From Cristatella mucedo (Eukaryota > Bryozoa > Phylactolaemata > Cristatellidae): a DNA stretch of 64,000 nt. The position numbers were made by a program, and so were the translations under genes. Below the pieces are notes generated by a model. The model was not told where the DNA came from and did no database searches. It was given only the letters and a program-made list of their open reading frames with translations. The stretch lies in NCBI GenBank assembly GCA_009760855.2, contig WPIO01000010.1:7425501-7489500 (forward strand), given 5' to 3'. Position 1 is the stretch's first letter, and every line of letters begins with the position of its first letter. Of this stretch, positions 1 to 25,784 are shown piece after piece.

Positions 1-564
1 CCTTCTTAACTTTAATGGGCCAAAAAGTTGGGGGCTCCATAAAAGACCGACCACTGCAGCCTTAATTCAACGGGCTGGAACACCTTGCCCACTCCGTGTC
101 CAAGCGGAAAGGTTGTGTCGATGCTTGGCCCCGATAGACTTCTTCAGCCTTCTTATGATCCGTACATGTATATTTATGTGTTTGTGGTTACTAGTATGTC
201 AAATGATTGTACGTGTGTATGTATCTATGTGTATGCATGTATAATATGTCTGCGAATGAACCCGTGTGTGTGTCTGTGTGTGCGCTGTTCATGCCCGTGC
301 AAATGGGCTAGTTACTAGAGCACGGCTGGAGGTTTTGCAGGATGTTATTTTGCCGACTACCAAGATTAATTGTGAAGTCGTACTTTCCTCGGGCTCCCCA
401 TCCGAGCACAATCTGGCAGCTCACCCAAGAGGCTGCTCTAAAGTTCCGTCGCTGTGTAGCTCATCGCTGAAGTACTCTATATGCGTAGCTATCCAGCAAG
501 GAGAACGGGTTGTTTGGCTTCGCCAGGTGTAGTGTTGAGGCCTTGCCATCACTGAGCTATCGGC
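1..564. other. No gene recognised
   Basis: Short open frames occur on both strands but none shows a recognisable domain or matching splice sites. A GT-rich patch lies around 170-300. I see no repeat family here that recurs elsewhere in the window. Confidence 0.5.
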
Positions 565-671
565 GTTGCCTTGATAGCCCAAGAGGTAAAGTGCTCGCTC
601 TTCAAGACCTCGGTCGTGGGTTCGAATTACTGTGGACGATCCTTTATTGCCAACTGCAAGCAGTGGTGATG
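565..671 (+). repeat. SINE A, left half, split by a transposon
   Basis: tRNA-derived SINE with a B-box-like GTGGGTTCGAATTAC and the family body ending in GCAAGCAGTGGTGA. The element stops at 671 where the TIR of a pogo-like transposon begins. It resumes at 2225 with the expected next bases of the family, so the two parts are one insertion interrupted by another. Confidence 0.8.
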
Positions 672-2224
672 CAGTCAACCTCGAATATAAGCAACCCGAA
701 AGTTCAGTGTAAAATGTTACGTTCAACAGAGGTTGCTTATGTAACCGAGTTCCAGGGGTTAGAGGCTAATTCCCGCCATACTCCGGCCACGCTGCCGCTC
801 GCCATGCCGCCGAGCTAGGGTAAGACGAGCGGCCGTCAGGTTAAACCTCTTTATAATAACGCATGCGCCAACAACAACAGGTGAACTAAACAAGTCTACA
901 GGGAGGATCCTAGACAAAGCACACTATAGGGGCACAAGACGACGCAGCAAGCGCCAACAAACGTGTCAGTTGGTCGGTCGGCTTCCGTAGTCCTGTCGTT
1001 GTATCGAATCAGCACGAGCGTACGCCGTCCAAAACCCGGCTGGCTGAGTAACTGCTTGGCTAGTCCGAGTCGACAACTACCACAGTCGTGAGCTTCCAAC
1101 GAAAGTCGACAACTCACGGGCGGGGGGGGGGATCACGAACACGCTACACGGGGAACGCAGAATATACAAGTCTCAACAACGAGCGAGCTATCCAGCTCCG
1201 CTCGGGCCTTGGGTACTCGTTCCCTTGCGTGCGTGGCAGCATCGCCGGAGCACGCCTGCACGAATCCAGGTGCATAACTCGGCGAGACCGCGAGCCTCCA
1301 ACACAACGACTTACTTGGCCAACTTCTACCCAAGAGCCCCGGTGACCCCACGTCACCTCACATACCGTAGGTCCGATCCCGGCTTAGCCGGTGACCCTAA
1401 CCCTCGTAATAGCCGTCCGGTCCCAGCCAACCGAACCCAGCCTGGGTACACTTACATAACTGAAGTTTTCATAAAAATTAACTCAAAGAAGTGAAAAAAT
1501 GCAATTTAGCTTATTTTTCAAAGCGTTTTTCTTAATAATATCTTCAGTAAGATAAAAAGCATCATATCCAGTGAAACTCTCTTCTAAATATCGACGAACT
1601 GCGGCCAGCGATTTCAGTGTCCGAATAAGAAATCTGGGGAAAATCTCGGTCGATTACAAAATCGCCATCCTCGTCTCCAATCCAATGCCCTCCGAGGTAT
1701 TTATGCGCTATCGTTTCACCTCGTCGCAGATCTTTCCGTCGGTCAATGTGCCAAACCACTCGATCTCGTCAATGTTGAAGTATGCGTCGAAATCGTGGGG
1801 CCGCAGAGGTCTGCTTCTTTCACTGCGAGAGACCGCGTCTGCGGCGGCGCCTCTCCTTATGCACGCACTAACCTACGACGTCATCGCCGCAAACACATTA
1901 AAAAGACAACAAACACAAGCAAGAAATACCTAAACAATAATTACATAAACCATAAAACCTCAATGTTTAATATTATTTTGCGCACACCTGTGCTTTGATC
2001 AGACGTAATTGATTCATTTCGTTATGAGTTTCTTGTAACTGAGGGGAAAATGGTGCAGGGAACAGAAAATGTTTTGTTTATAAGCGGGTTTTGCTTATAA
2101 TTGAGTTGCTTATAACCGAGGCTCTCCATGTACTAAAGATGGGACAAGAAATCGGGACATGGCCATAAGCTACTTATATCCGACATTTGCTTATATGCGA
2201 GTTGCTTATAACCAAGGTTGACTG
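672..2224 (-). mobile_element. Pogo/Tigger-like DNA transposon, degenerate
   Basis: The left end starts CAGTCAACCTCGAATATAAG and the complement of the right end starts CAGTCAACCTTGGTTATAAG, giving terminal inverted repeats matching at about 22 of 26 bases. Insertion is within a SINE A copy at a TA: TA remains on the right (2225-2226) and has decayed to TG on the left (670-671). TA targeting and CAG termini are those of the pogo/Tigger branch of Tc1/mariner. On the minus strand at about 1560-1870 there are acidic frames, including GHWIGDEDGDFVIDRDFP and, in another frame, FNIDEIEWFGTLTDGKICDE. These resemble the acidic C-terminal tail of Tigger transposases but are broken by stops and frame changes. 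No catalytic core was seen, so the element is inactive. Confidence 0.7.
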
Positions 2225-2276
2225 TAACCGTTAAGGCCCTTCTACCTCTATACAAATGAGGTTGTTAAATCAGCCA
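2225..2276 (+). repeat. SINE A, right half
   Basis: Continuation of the SINE A copy that starts at 565: the family 3' body (CCGTTAAGG, then TACAAATGAGG, then CTGTTAAATC) follows directly after the right TIR of the pogo-like element. Confidence 0.75.
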
Positions 2277-2295
2277 AAAATCATATATAATATAA

Positions 2296-2298
<3 letters not shown>

Positions 2299-2330
<32 letters not shown>
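2299..2330. repeat. (TA)n microsatellite
   Basis: About 16 uninterrupted TA units. Confidence 0.95.
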
Positions 2331-2332
<2 letters not shown>

Positions 2333-2784
2333 CAACTTACTGTGGGCTTCCTAACAGACTCATCATGCTCGTAGCACAGACCCTCCTGCCGACTGAAGCA
2401 CTGGTCACATGATATGTGGCTTGCGCCTTCGACTCCCTGCCTGTCCGCCTGCCTGTGCGAGCATTTATCCTTTCTCTATTCCACCGTCCCCACGGGGAGT
2501 TCCCGGCTTTCAATAAATGAATCCTACTAGAAACTATCCGGCCGCAGATAACACGCATTCCTTTTTCGAGCTGCGACCGAGCGTTTCGATTTGCTTATTT
2601 CTAGCTTACGTCATTTTTATCCATGCAAGAGTACCTCGGGAGCGCTTAAAAGTCTTTCAGTAAATATGAAAATCCATAATTCGTTAATCTTTAGAACTAT
2701 AACTAGTGCTCGGGCTTGTAAGCTGCTAGCCGGTACCCACGAAAAACCGTGAGTACGTGCCATTCATTTAAAAATTAAAGACGC

Positions 2785-2910
2785 TACTTATAATAATAAT
2801 AATAATAATTCACTTGATAAAGCGCCCTCAGAGAACTTAATCTCTCTCTAGGCGCTTTACATCTGCTGTAAAGTGAAATGCAATTGAATGGTAAGCGCGT
2901 AGCTATGCAA
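2785..2910 (-). mobile_element. L2 LINE 3' end fragment
   Basis: Reverse complement of the L2 3' terminus: a TAA-type repeat, then AAGCGCCCTCAGAGAAC and AGGCGCTTTACA, the two arms of the family 3' hairpin, then a short piece of 3' UTR. Confidence 0.85.
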
Positions 2911-4165
2911 AGGCTAAGCCACAGAATCTCGATGACGAAGACCATCGTTAAGACCGACTGTACAGATCAAACTCTTCATTTGTATTAGTTTCACTGAAAG
3001 ATAATCTCAGCATTTACATAAATAATTAAATTACGATGATCAAAGCCTGCTCATAACTATTTCATAATTTAATGCACAAGTTAATTTTAAATTTCTCAGT
3101 TAGGGAAGTGCATTTATAACCACGCGTTTAAAATATTAAATATCTCACCTAATCTTTTTGACATGACACCATAGATAAATAGATCTAACTACGTAGTAGT
3201 AAATAAATATCTTAACTATTACAAATAAATACTACAATGGGCACAACGTAAGCGCTACGTCGTATTTACGGGACCCATACTCACGGAATAAAATTCAAAA
3301 TCATATACATCTAGGCTGACGTTTACTTACCAAGTGAATTTTATTTACAAAGCGAATTGCATATGATAAACTAAACGAGTTAAAAGAGTGACTGGTTTCT
3401 CACTCAATGACATATAATATCGCTATCGGAAAAGGGCTTTGTCAGTGAAACCTTCTTTATCAATATTGGCATTGAATAATAAGACGCCTCATTGTTTACG
3501 AGGTTAATTAAATTAAGAAAGGACTTAGCTCTGAGATTAAAAGACTTTCAACAAAGGCTTCCGGTGGCTTTACGACAACTGTACGCAACTCGTATGGGTA
3601 TGTATGGGCTTGCTGTGCAGTATTATAGCAAAACACCTTTTTCAGAGTGTACTCCTGAATGTATGATAGAAGCCCAGCGGTGCATGTACATTATGATGCT
3701 GGACTTCGTAGAAAAAAGCCTGGGCAGCGATTGGCTACAGCTAGAAGTCAATAGGTAGGTGGAGTGTTGCTTAATGACTGCTGTAGTATAGCATCATTAC
3801 CGGTGCTCACTACCGCGGTATGATCGAGACATATCCTGGCAGAAATATCCCAAGCACGAATCGCCTCCATTTTCCGGGTCTATCCGCAATGGTATTAGCA
3901 CGGCAATTTTTAAGTAAACTTTGCGCAAGACGTGTAGTCTTACGAGGATTACACAAGACAGGATGGTCTGTACCATACTTAACCATTTGCACCCAGAAGA
4001 AGTTATCGTACGATCCGGTTTCCGGTAGGTGCGACAGCGTCCATCGAGTGTAGTAATGACTGAAAATCAACCTTAAATCTTCTGGAGACCTTTAGGATAC
4101 CGACCGATGAACACACCGGTCATATGGCTATGACCGATGCAAGACCAGGTAGACTCGAGTCGCAG
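2911..4165. other. Gene-free, AT-rich stretch
   Basis: No splice-supported coding region was recognised. An 88-codon open frame at 3492-3758 (+) has no recognisable domain; see the rejected list. No tandem or inverted repeat stands out. Confidence 0.4.
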
Positions 4166-4392
4166 ACTTGCTATAATAATACTTTTGTATAGCACCCTCA
4201 GAGAGCTCAATCTTTGTATAGGCACTTTATATTTGCTGCATGCAAGCATGATCGAATGGTTAATGTTAGCATGCTCAATGTCAACAAGCATAACATGATT
4301 AGAGGTGACATGCACTGGGTCAATGGTTTCGTCAATGGTTAGTGGCAGCATGCACAGAGTGAGCACTCAGACACTCAGTGCTATCGTCAAGT
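4166..4392 (-). mobile_element. L2 LINE 3' UTR fragment
   Basis: Minus-strand L2 3' end: decayed TAATAATA, the hairpin arms (GCACCCTCAGAGAGC, AGGCACTTTATA) and the 3' UTR with repeated GCATGC motifs. It abuts a plus-strand L2 coding fragment, so the two pieces lie head to head. Confidence 0.75.
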
Positions 4393-4560
4393 CATTTAGT
4401 TATGCCTCGAACCGATTTCAAATCGTTTACAGACCATACATTTTGTTCGTACGCTTCCAAAGACAGGAACTCACTCCCGAACGATGTCACGACATCCCCT
4501 GATTTGATGACACTTCAAAAGAAGCTAAAAACACGCTCATGTTTCTCACAGCATTCGCTG
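4393..4560 (+). mobile_element. L2 LINE ORF C-terminal fragment
   Basis: Encodes the end of the L2 reverse-transcriptase protein (PRTDFKSFTDHTFCSYASKD, then NSLPNDVTTSPDLMTLQKK). This aligns with PRTNLKSFGDRAFSSYAPKA in the copy at 8238-10391. Only the C-terminus remains. Confidence 0.8.
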
Positions 4561-4944
4561 CTACTGATAGCCGTATTATGCATGTTGACATTGTATGTTG
4601 TAATAAATCCTGCGCTCATGCTTCCTACACAGCAACAACTTCTTTTAAGTGTAAATATGCAAAGCTTGAAGGTCTGCGTGTTATTCAATACAAAGATTGG
4701 ATATCTTTGTTTGATACCAATATGATGACTATGATGACTTTAAACATGACGGCAATTTATGCTCGAGGTATTTAATCCAAGTGGGAAATGTTTTCTGTAC
4801 ACCGTTCATTTTTGACATCCCTTGTTGACTCGACTCTAACAAAAGCGTCCTCGACTTGACCGCCCCACGCTGTGCGACCTGGCTCACACACTTCCGAGAG
4901 ACAGCTATTTGACTTTCCTCCTAAAAGACGTGGGTCTATTTTAA

Positions 4945-6085
4945 TAATATTAATAATAATAATAATAAAATAATTGCATAACACACTAAGAGAACTGAGT
5001 TTCTTTCTTGGCACTTTACTAAAGCTGCTAAGGAAGAATCTATAAGGTTAGTGATAACATGCACATTGCAAGCAGGCAAAAGTACATACAGGAAATGCAT
5101 ATTAACCCGGCATATGCTGTGAAGAACAATTCCGTTTTTGCTCTTTTTTAACGTCATCAAGTCAGAGGATGTCGTGAAGTCAGTTGCGAATGAGTTTCAG
5201 GCTTGTGGAATATATTAACTAAAGGCACAGTCGCCTTTTCACACGAGCAGGCGATCCGATACCTAGCCTGATTGATAGGGGTTAAATTTGATTACTTGAT
5301 AATAACCTTCGAAAAACTGCTACGTCACCATGGACCGTTGAACGAATGTACTTGTAGTTTTTGGGGTAAGTCGTGTCATTTCCATTTTTTCGGAGGTTGC
5401 TCAGCAAAACTAAAGGTTCACTGAAACAGGAAATAAATTTATCTATAAGGGTGCTCTTTACGTTCTAAATATTATCCATTATTTCATTTGATCGGTAGTC
5501 CGGGTAGCTATGCCGAGCAAGCGAATGAAGGTGAGTGACGAAACCTTGGAGTCGATACTCTGCTTGATTTGGAGCGTTGCAGATCGATGAGAAGTGATAC
5601 AATGCGAGAACTTAGATGTTCACAGCAGAAACGCCTAGCTGCCGAGTTTTGCACCAAAAATAACCCCATTATTACACCGACCGGAATACCTGCGAGTAGA
5701 TGGTTACAGAAGTCAAGACGGCGTGTCAAAAATGCACGGACCCACTATAATGTGTCATCTCTGTTTGAACTGATCCAAGTGTTTGCAATATAACATAGCT
5801 GATAGTAGGCAGATTTGAATATTGAGCTTATGCAGTCGTCTAGGCAGAGGCCACTTTTGAACAAGAAACCCAGATTTCATGCAGACGCTACAAGAGATGT
5901 TGCCCGAGCCCATTTGAGAGTTAGGCTTTTCAATTTCCGAGAAAGAGTAAGTCTGCCCATAGCGAGTAAATTGATTGCATCGTCTTTCAATTTGAGAAGG
6001 CTTGTTGCCATTCAATTGCGAATGTCAGTAATACACGCAGCAAGGGCGTCGAGAGAGTTTGCCATAGTACTGGAAGGAAGGGAGG
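4945..6085 (-). mobile_element. L2 LINE, 5'-truncated copy
   Basis: Starts at its 3' end with (AAT)n and the decayed hairpin, then runs antisense through the 3' UTR and the C-terminal half of the reverse-transcriptase ORF. Recognisable pieces include the segment matching SRLDFCNSLLTGLP around 5690-5750 and one matching LTFKIGSASISP near 5920-5960. Many frame breaks; non-functional. Confidence 0.75.
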
Positions 6086-6165
6086 GATCTAATCACAGGT
6101 AAAGCAGGGTGCCATCTGTTTAACAATAAAAGCCTAGATTGCGTCTATTAATTAAACCGACAAGT

Positions 6166-6352
<187 letters not shown>

Positions 6353-6399
6353 AATTTGAAAAGAAGTAGACCTACATAGCTTAAAGCCCTAGGATGGCC

Positions 6400-6605
6400 G
6401 TGAAAGCCCAGGAGGTTAGGTGTTCGCACGTCACGACCGAAGTCGTGACGAGCGAACACCTTACCCCTGGGTTATCTCGGCTAACCGAGGTCGTGGGTTC
6501 GAATCCTACAGTGGGCGATCCATCATTGCCAACTGCATGCGGTGGTGGTAGCCTTTAAGGTTATTCGGCCGCTATACGAACGAAGCCGTTAAATTCAAAG
6601 GCTCT
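6400..6605 (+). repeat. SINE A copy with a foldback head
   Basis: Carries the B-box GTGGGTTCGAATCC and the family body GTGGGCGATCC. Its 5' part (6407-6471) is a snap-back palindrome: CCCAGGAGGTTAGGTGTTCG on the left against the complement of GCGAACACCTTACCCCTGGG on the right. The centre is TCACGAC-CGAA-GTCGTGA. The head of the SINE therefore seems duplicated in inverted orientation. Confidence 0.8.
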
Positions 6606-6954
6606 GAGGATGACTGTTGCCCGTTAATTTGAATACTCCGGTTATAGATACATTCATCATAGCCAGTTGTTTTTAGACACAATGTATACCTGGTAAACCA
6701 ATCCCTATAATAAAAGTATAGGCCAATTTTTAACACGCATAGGATGCAGACATTACATATTGGAAATGGAAAGGCATAGCCATGGCTACGACGTCTCCGA
6801 TATTTGGTAAGGCATCATTTCGTATATCCATTGTCCTCAAAGTTACACCTTGTTTTAAAATCAGTAGCCTTCGGTCAAGATCCGAGCAAGCCCTCACATC
6901 GGAAAAATGACACTGCGTTGCTAAACCCTAAGATTAATATAGCACCCTTGAAGT
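6606..6954. other. No feature recognised
   Basis: Unique-looking AT-rich sequence upstream of APH1; no gene, tandem repeat or family repeat was identified. Confidence 0.4.
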
Positions 6955-7110
6955 AGGCAATAGTAATAAAAATACATTTGTATGGCGACCTCAAAGAACT
7001 TAATCTTTTTCTAGGCACTCTACATATGCTGCAGAGGAAACATGGTCGAATGGTTAGCGGTAGCGTGCTCAAGGACAACACAAAAGCAAGAATAACATGA
7101 ATTCCAATGA
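6955..7110 (-). mobile_element. L2 LINE 3' end fragment
   Basis: Minus-strand L2 3' terminus: decayed TAATAAAAATA, then hairpin arms (GGCGACCTCAAAGAAC, AGGCACTCTACA) and 3' UTR with the ATGGTCGAATGGTTAGCGG motif. It ends about 250 bp before the APH1 start codon. Confidence 0.8.
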
Positions 7111-7357
7111 TTCCATTTGACTTCGACGGGTCTATCACGGTCGAAGGTTAAAAAATTAATAATCTGTGACAATGAAGTTTACTACGGCGGTGCAACATCG
7201 AGCGGAGGCGCACGGTTTGTTTATAAGCAAACAACGAGTTCTGCTAGACATCGGGTCAGTCGGTACCTTGACCTCTTCTATACTTCCGGAGCAACCGTTA
7301 TTTCGGCTCCATTTGTTTGCTCATTCTATGTGGGGCTTTTCCTTGTAGCCTCGGGGA

Positions 7358-21400
<14,043 letters not shown>

Positions 21401-22177
21401 GGGAACTGATGCTTGTAGTTGCAAAATAATTTTCCTATGGGTTTCACAAGTCCGACATAAGGAGAGACACCGAACGCACAGCCAGGTCGATCCTGAACTT
21501 CGATGCCTTTCTTGTGGTAGCCCTTTTACATTGGTATAACATATAGTACCAAGGACTAGCCAGCTCCATTTCTTCCCCCGTTGGAGCAGTCGCCGCAAAA
21601 TCCAGTCGTCTAAATTTGACATTCTATACGACATGTGATACTTTGGTAAAATGGCTATGCCAACGTCATTGAATGTGTTAATCTGACTTTTAAATATATC
21701 GTTATTGATGGATATACTTATGGTAATGTGGTTGCTTCCATTCTATTGGTGGATTGCGAATTTTGTAATCACAGTTGTGCCTATTTGGTGAAATATGCTG
21801 AATGCAAGTTTAGCCGTAAAGTGCAATTTTGTATGTGGCTCCCCAGTGTTAGTGTGATTGAAGACCAACAGCTGTTTTGTGCCGTCTATTCTCAAGCCTA
21901 ACTTCAGCTGTCAACTAATCAACATCAGCACAGTCGGCGGCTAGCCGTGGTTTAGATGCACTTTGGCATAACCATCATAACCTTTAGGCTTCAGGCTGAG
22001 CAGCATATTCAGCTATATAATATGCTTCTTGCGGTTAGATGTCTCAACGGCCAGGCTATCTACTACATCTTGCTTGCAAGCTTCGTTGGAGCCTGCCAGC
22101 CTGCTAGTTTTAGCCCGTGTTACCTAGGGTCTAGCAGACTAACTACCCCAAGTCACTTAGGGCCAAGAACACAAGAG
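21401..22177. other. APH1 3' flank
   Basis: Presumed 3' UTR and intergenic sequence. I did not find a convincing polyadenylation signal by eye. Confidence 0.4.
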
Positions 22178-23300
22178 GGCCAAGTCCAGCTTCTATAAAA
22201 ACATAATCGAATCCCAGATACACAGTGCGAAAATGCTGATATTGACCATCAACCATATCTTTAATCACTCCCAGTTCAGCACCTTACCTTGTGATCCTTG
22301 TGGGGATCTAGCAGATTACGCCTCCGGTCTCTTTGTCAGCAATATAGATTCAATCAGAGAGTAAATACCCAATGCTCTCCTCTCCCTCCATTCCCCTGCA
22401 GCACCTCAATATATGCAGCACCTCAATACCCACCTTCAAGTCAGACACCTCATGTCACCAGTGTCCTCATCTCGAAGTTAAATCTTCCAGACTAAAATAA
22501 ATACTTGTCCTGTAGACCCTACACCCACTGTTCCGTTTCTGAGATGCATAGACTTGCTGCTGCCCTAAACAACTAACATAAAAATTATGCCCATAGCTTC
22601 AGGTCTTTTTTTGCATATTTTAAAGTCAGTTGTGCAGCCACTCAGTAAGAAGGCAACGTAAGACCAAGATAAGTAAAGCAATTTCAGCCCAGGTTCCCTA
22701 AAAGTCCCCCTCAGCTCCTATCAAAGACTAACTATTATTGGCAGACCAGCTAAACTTTTCAATCGAAATTTCAAAGCTAGTAAATAATAAATTCCACCAG
22801 GTTTTAGAGTTAATCACTTAATCGAGTCAACATTGCTGCCTGTGTGAGTGTAACGACCTTCTCAGGAACTTGCATAGTATTGATCACGATCCTTCTCGAA
22901 AGCATCTTATCTTGCCTAGGCATCACTGGCACTGCACTGCACTGCACAGGTTTAAGTCCCATCTCAGTGGGAGACTCCATAGCATTGATATCAACTCAAA
23001 ACTGTCAATGTAAGAAGCTCTAAAGTATGGGTCTCTGCAGGGACCTGTGCTTTATGTACTGCTTTTCACAACATAGAATTTCACTGTTGTGGATTTAATC
23101 GCCAAGCACAATATAGGTATTTATTTTTATGCAGATGACACACAGGTATACCTACTCTTTGATCTCTCCCTACCTCCCTGTAGTGAAAACCCACTCTGCT
23201 ACCCATGCAGCATGCATTACTGATCTTTGCACTTAAATGGCAACAAACTTTTTCAAATTGAATGCTGCTACAATCAACTTACTAGCTATGAGCGAACTTA
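22178..23300 (+). mobile_element. L2 LINE, degenerate copy
   Basis: Readable in pieces from the segment matching AKSSFYRNIVESQMHNPKML (22180-22260) through the RT core (GITGTALH near 22920; a decayed Y-A-D-D-T-Q-V-Y near 23130) to FKLNAATINLLAMSE near 23250-23300. It has numerous indels and stops. A second copy starts immediately after. Confidence 0.8.
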
Positions 23301-23307
23301 GTTTTAT

Positions 23308-24730
23308 TCAGACAGACGTAGCCGATCGCTTCTCTAGCTTTATTGTCAGCAAGATAGACAAGATCAGAAAATTCATCTCTAAGATTGCAGCATCCCCTCT
23401 GAACTCCTGTCCCTCAATTACATCAGCAAAGAATTCCCGTCCACCGATTCCGTGCACTACCTCAATGTCTACATTCAAGGAGGCCACACGTGACCCTATC
23501 CTGAAATTCATCTCCCAGTCAAAGAAGATAGCCAGCCCTCTGGGCCTTATTCCCACTGTCCTACTTCTACGATGCTTAGATCTGCTGCTGCAAGGCATAA
23601 CTAACATAATAGATATTCCTTAGCCTCAGGTCATGTCCATGCACCTTTCAAAAAAGCTGTAGTTAGGCCACTAATTAAGAAAGCAACACTAGACTAAGAA
23701 GACTTGAGTAGCTTCTGTCCAGTCTTTCTTCTCTGGTTCGTATCAAAGACACTGGAACGAGTTGTGGCAGACCAACTGAACTCTTATATTGAGACCTCAA
23801 ACCTAGCAAGTAAGTTCCAGTCTGGCTTTAGAGCAAATCAATCCACAGAGTCAGCATTGCTTATGGTGTATAACGACCTTCTCAGGAATGCAGACTTGAG
23901 TCAAGCCTCTGCTTGTGCTGCTTGATCTTTCGGCAGCATTCCATACAATTGATCAAAGTCCTTCCTGAGCCTCATGCATCTCGCTTGGGCATCGCTGGCA
24001 CTGCACTGCAATGGATCAGGTCCAGTTTTCAGTGGGAGCTTCCTTAGAAAGGCTTTCAGTTTTTGGACTACTCTGCAGCCAGGCATTTCTGTTGCGAACG
24101 TCGTATTTGCCACACCACACCACTTCTTGCCGATCTGCATTGGCTTCCCATCTACTTCGCCGAGCTGGTTTGGTAAAGTGGTTAAGGTGCTCGCTCCGAC
24201 CAAGGTCTGGAGGTCGTGGGCTCGAGCCCCGTGGCATATGTTAAGCGCCTGAATACAGATTAAGTTCTCTTGGAGCTCTATACAAATAAATTATATATAT
24301 ATATATACTTCAAGGCTTTGTCAGTCACTTGTAGGTCCCTTTATTCTCTTGTTTTGTCTACATATCCGAACTACTTCCTAATCTAGCGAGGCATTGCACC
24401 CCCTACTCTTCTGACTCGGGCTGCTTAGCTGTACTTTGAACCAACCTCAAATCGTGAGGAGACCGGGCTCCTTAGTTCATGTACTCCCAAATCCTGGAAC
24501 TCCTCCCAAATGATGTCACGACTTCCACTGACCTGATGACATTTAAAAAGAAGCTAAAAACGCAGATGTTCCTCAGAATCCTGTCTGGGTTCGTGTGAGT
24601 TGTCATTTGGATACTGATGAGTGCTGCTGCAAGTGTTATTAGTAGCCACATTGACATGCATCCTTTACAGCATATTAAAGTAAGTAGAAAGAGATTGAGT
24701 TCTCTCGAGGTGCAATAAAATATCTTATAT
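23308..24730 (+). mobile_element. L2 LINE, second tandem copy, internally deleted
   Basis: Restarts upstream of the RT core (ADRFSSFIVSKIDKIRKFIS), with FQSGFRANQSTESALL at about 23815. It jumps near 24050 from the FRSYLSG region directly to the segment matching SAARLVCRERRSCHITLLLA, losing several hundred bases. It then continues to a decayed 3' hairpin near 24690-24715. A SINE B copy interrupts it. Confidence 0.8.
24157..24309 (+). repeat. SINE B copy inserted in an L2
   Basis: tRNA-like head (GCCGAGCTGGTTTGGTAAAG, B-box GGGCTCGAGCCC), then an L2-like 3' hairpin (AAGCGCCTGAATACAGATTA, TTCTCTTGGAGCTC) and an AT-rich tail. ACTTC flanks both sides, and the L2 reads continuously (GACTTCAAGG) once the SINE is removed, giving a 5-bp target-site duplication. 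Confidence 0.88.
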
Positions 24731-25097
24731 ATAGGATATTATTATTACATATGCACATGATAATGTATAAAGATTCGGACACATGTTCAGTCCTTCTCTC
24801 TGATGTCCTCCTTAGTGGCAGAGTTATCTCTCCGTCTAGCAATAATTAGTCCCAAAATCATTCCCGTGTGACAGTACACTATAATGCTAGTGTCCCATTT
24901 CGAGGGCAACCCTTTGGTCCAACGAAAGGGTAATAAAAAATGCATTTCTTCGGTCAATGGTCTAACTTTTAAATCTCGACATGCACAACGTAGGGGCATC
25001 TGCTACCCGACTCTCGGTAAGCAAGCCTCAGTCCACCAAAGCCTCACTTGCCTTTTCCTCCCATCGAAATACCAGCTGATTTAAAAGCCTCTTTTTG
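24731..25097. other. Intergenic, nothing recognised
   Basis: No gene or repeat family identified. Confidence 0.4.
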
Positions 25098-25238
25098 TAT
25101 AGCAACAGAAGAGCCTTGACGGCTATCACCACCGCTTGCAGTGGCGATAAAGGATCGCCCACCACAGGATTCGAACCCACGACCTTGGGGCAGATGTCGT
25201 GAAAAGCAACCGGCTTACCTAATGAGCCATTGCGGTAT
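25098..25238 (-). repeat. SINE A copy
   Basis: Antisense full-length-looking SINE A: GCAACAGAAGAGCCTTGACG tail region, AAAGGATCGCCCACCACAGG, and the B-box complement GGATTCGAACCCACGACC. Confidence 0.88.
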
Positions 25239-25536
25239 AATGGCGCTCATGGCTTGTCCATAGAAATACAGGTAAGGCAGAGCTTTGCCCAGTGGCTGGA
25301 TAGCTTTACCTTGTAAGTGAAATCCCTAAGATTATACAGAATCTATCCAGCACAAACTTACTTTTCTTCTTTAATTTTCTTTTCTTATTTTTTCCGATTT
25401 CAGCCAGTGACCATCTTGGGAAAGCTTTCTCTGCAACCAATTGTAGCACTAGGGGGCTGCACAACAAGCACTAGCAGAGAGAGTAAGGAGTCCTGAACTT
25501 ATTCTAATTGACTGCAACTGTACACTTATGCATGCA

Positions 25537-25548
<12 letters not shown>

Positions 25549-25568
<20 letters not shown>
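25549..25568. repeat. (CA)n microsatellite
   Basis: About ten CA units within a CA/TA-rich patch (25535-25640). Confidence 0.9.
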
Positions 25569-25576
<8 letters not shown>

Positions 25577-25784
25577 GATGCATACACACATACAGGTACA
25601 TGCATGGACATACCCATGCACTCCCACACAAGCAAGCATACAGATCATTGTATATCGTTCTGTAGGTACGTACGACTAGGGGGTCCCACTAAGCTCTTGG
25701 TTCGTATGTATGACCTTGGCCACGGTCGAGCGCAGCATAACCAGCATAACACCAATGGTCATTGCCCGTACCCTTATACATAAC

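Noticed and set aside
2770..2830. CRISPR-like short repeats from recurring TAA/ATT tracts and hairpins
   Set aside because: They are L2 3' ends scattered on both strands, with no regular spacers.
3492..3758. 88-codon open frame with a plausible protein-like composition (QRLPVALRQLYATRMGMYGL and so on)
   Set aside because: No domain recognised, no supporting splice sites or neighbouring exons, and the length is within chance for this much sequence. A database search of the translation would decide.
24157..24240. Possible tRNA gene at the GGGCTCGAGCCC motif
   Set aside because: Head of SINE B, repeated four times with an L2-like tail and a target-site duplication.
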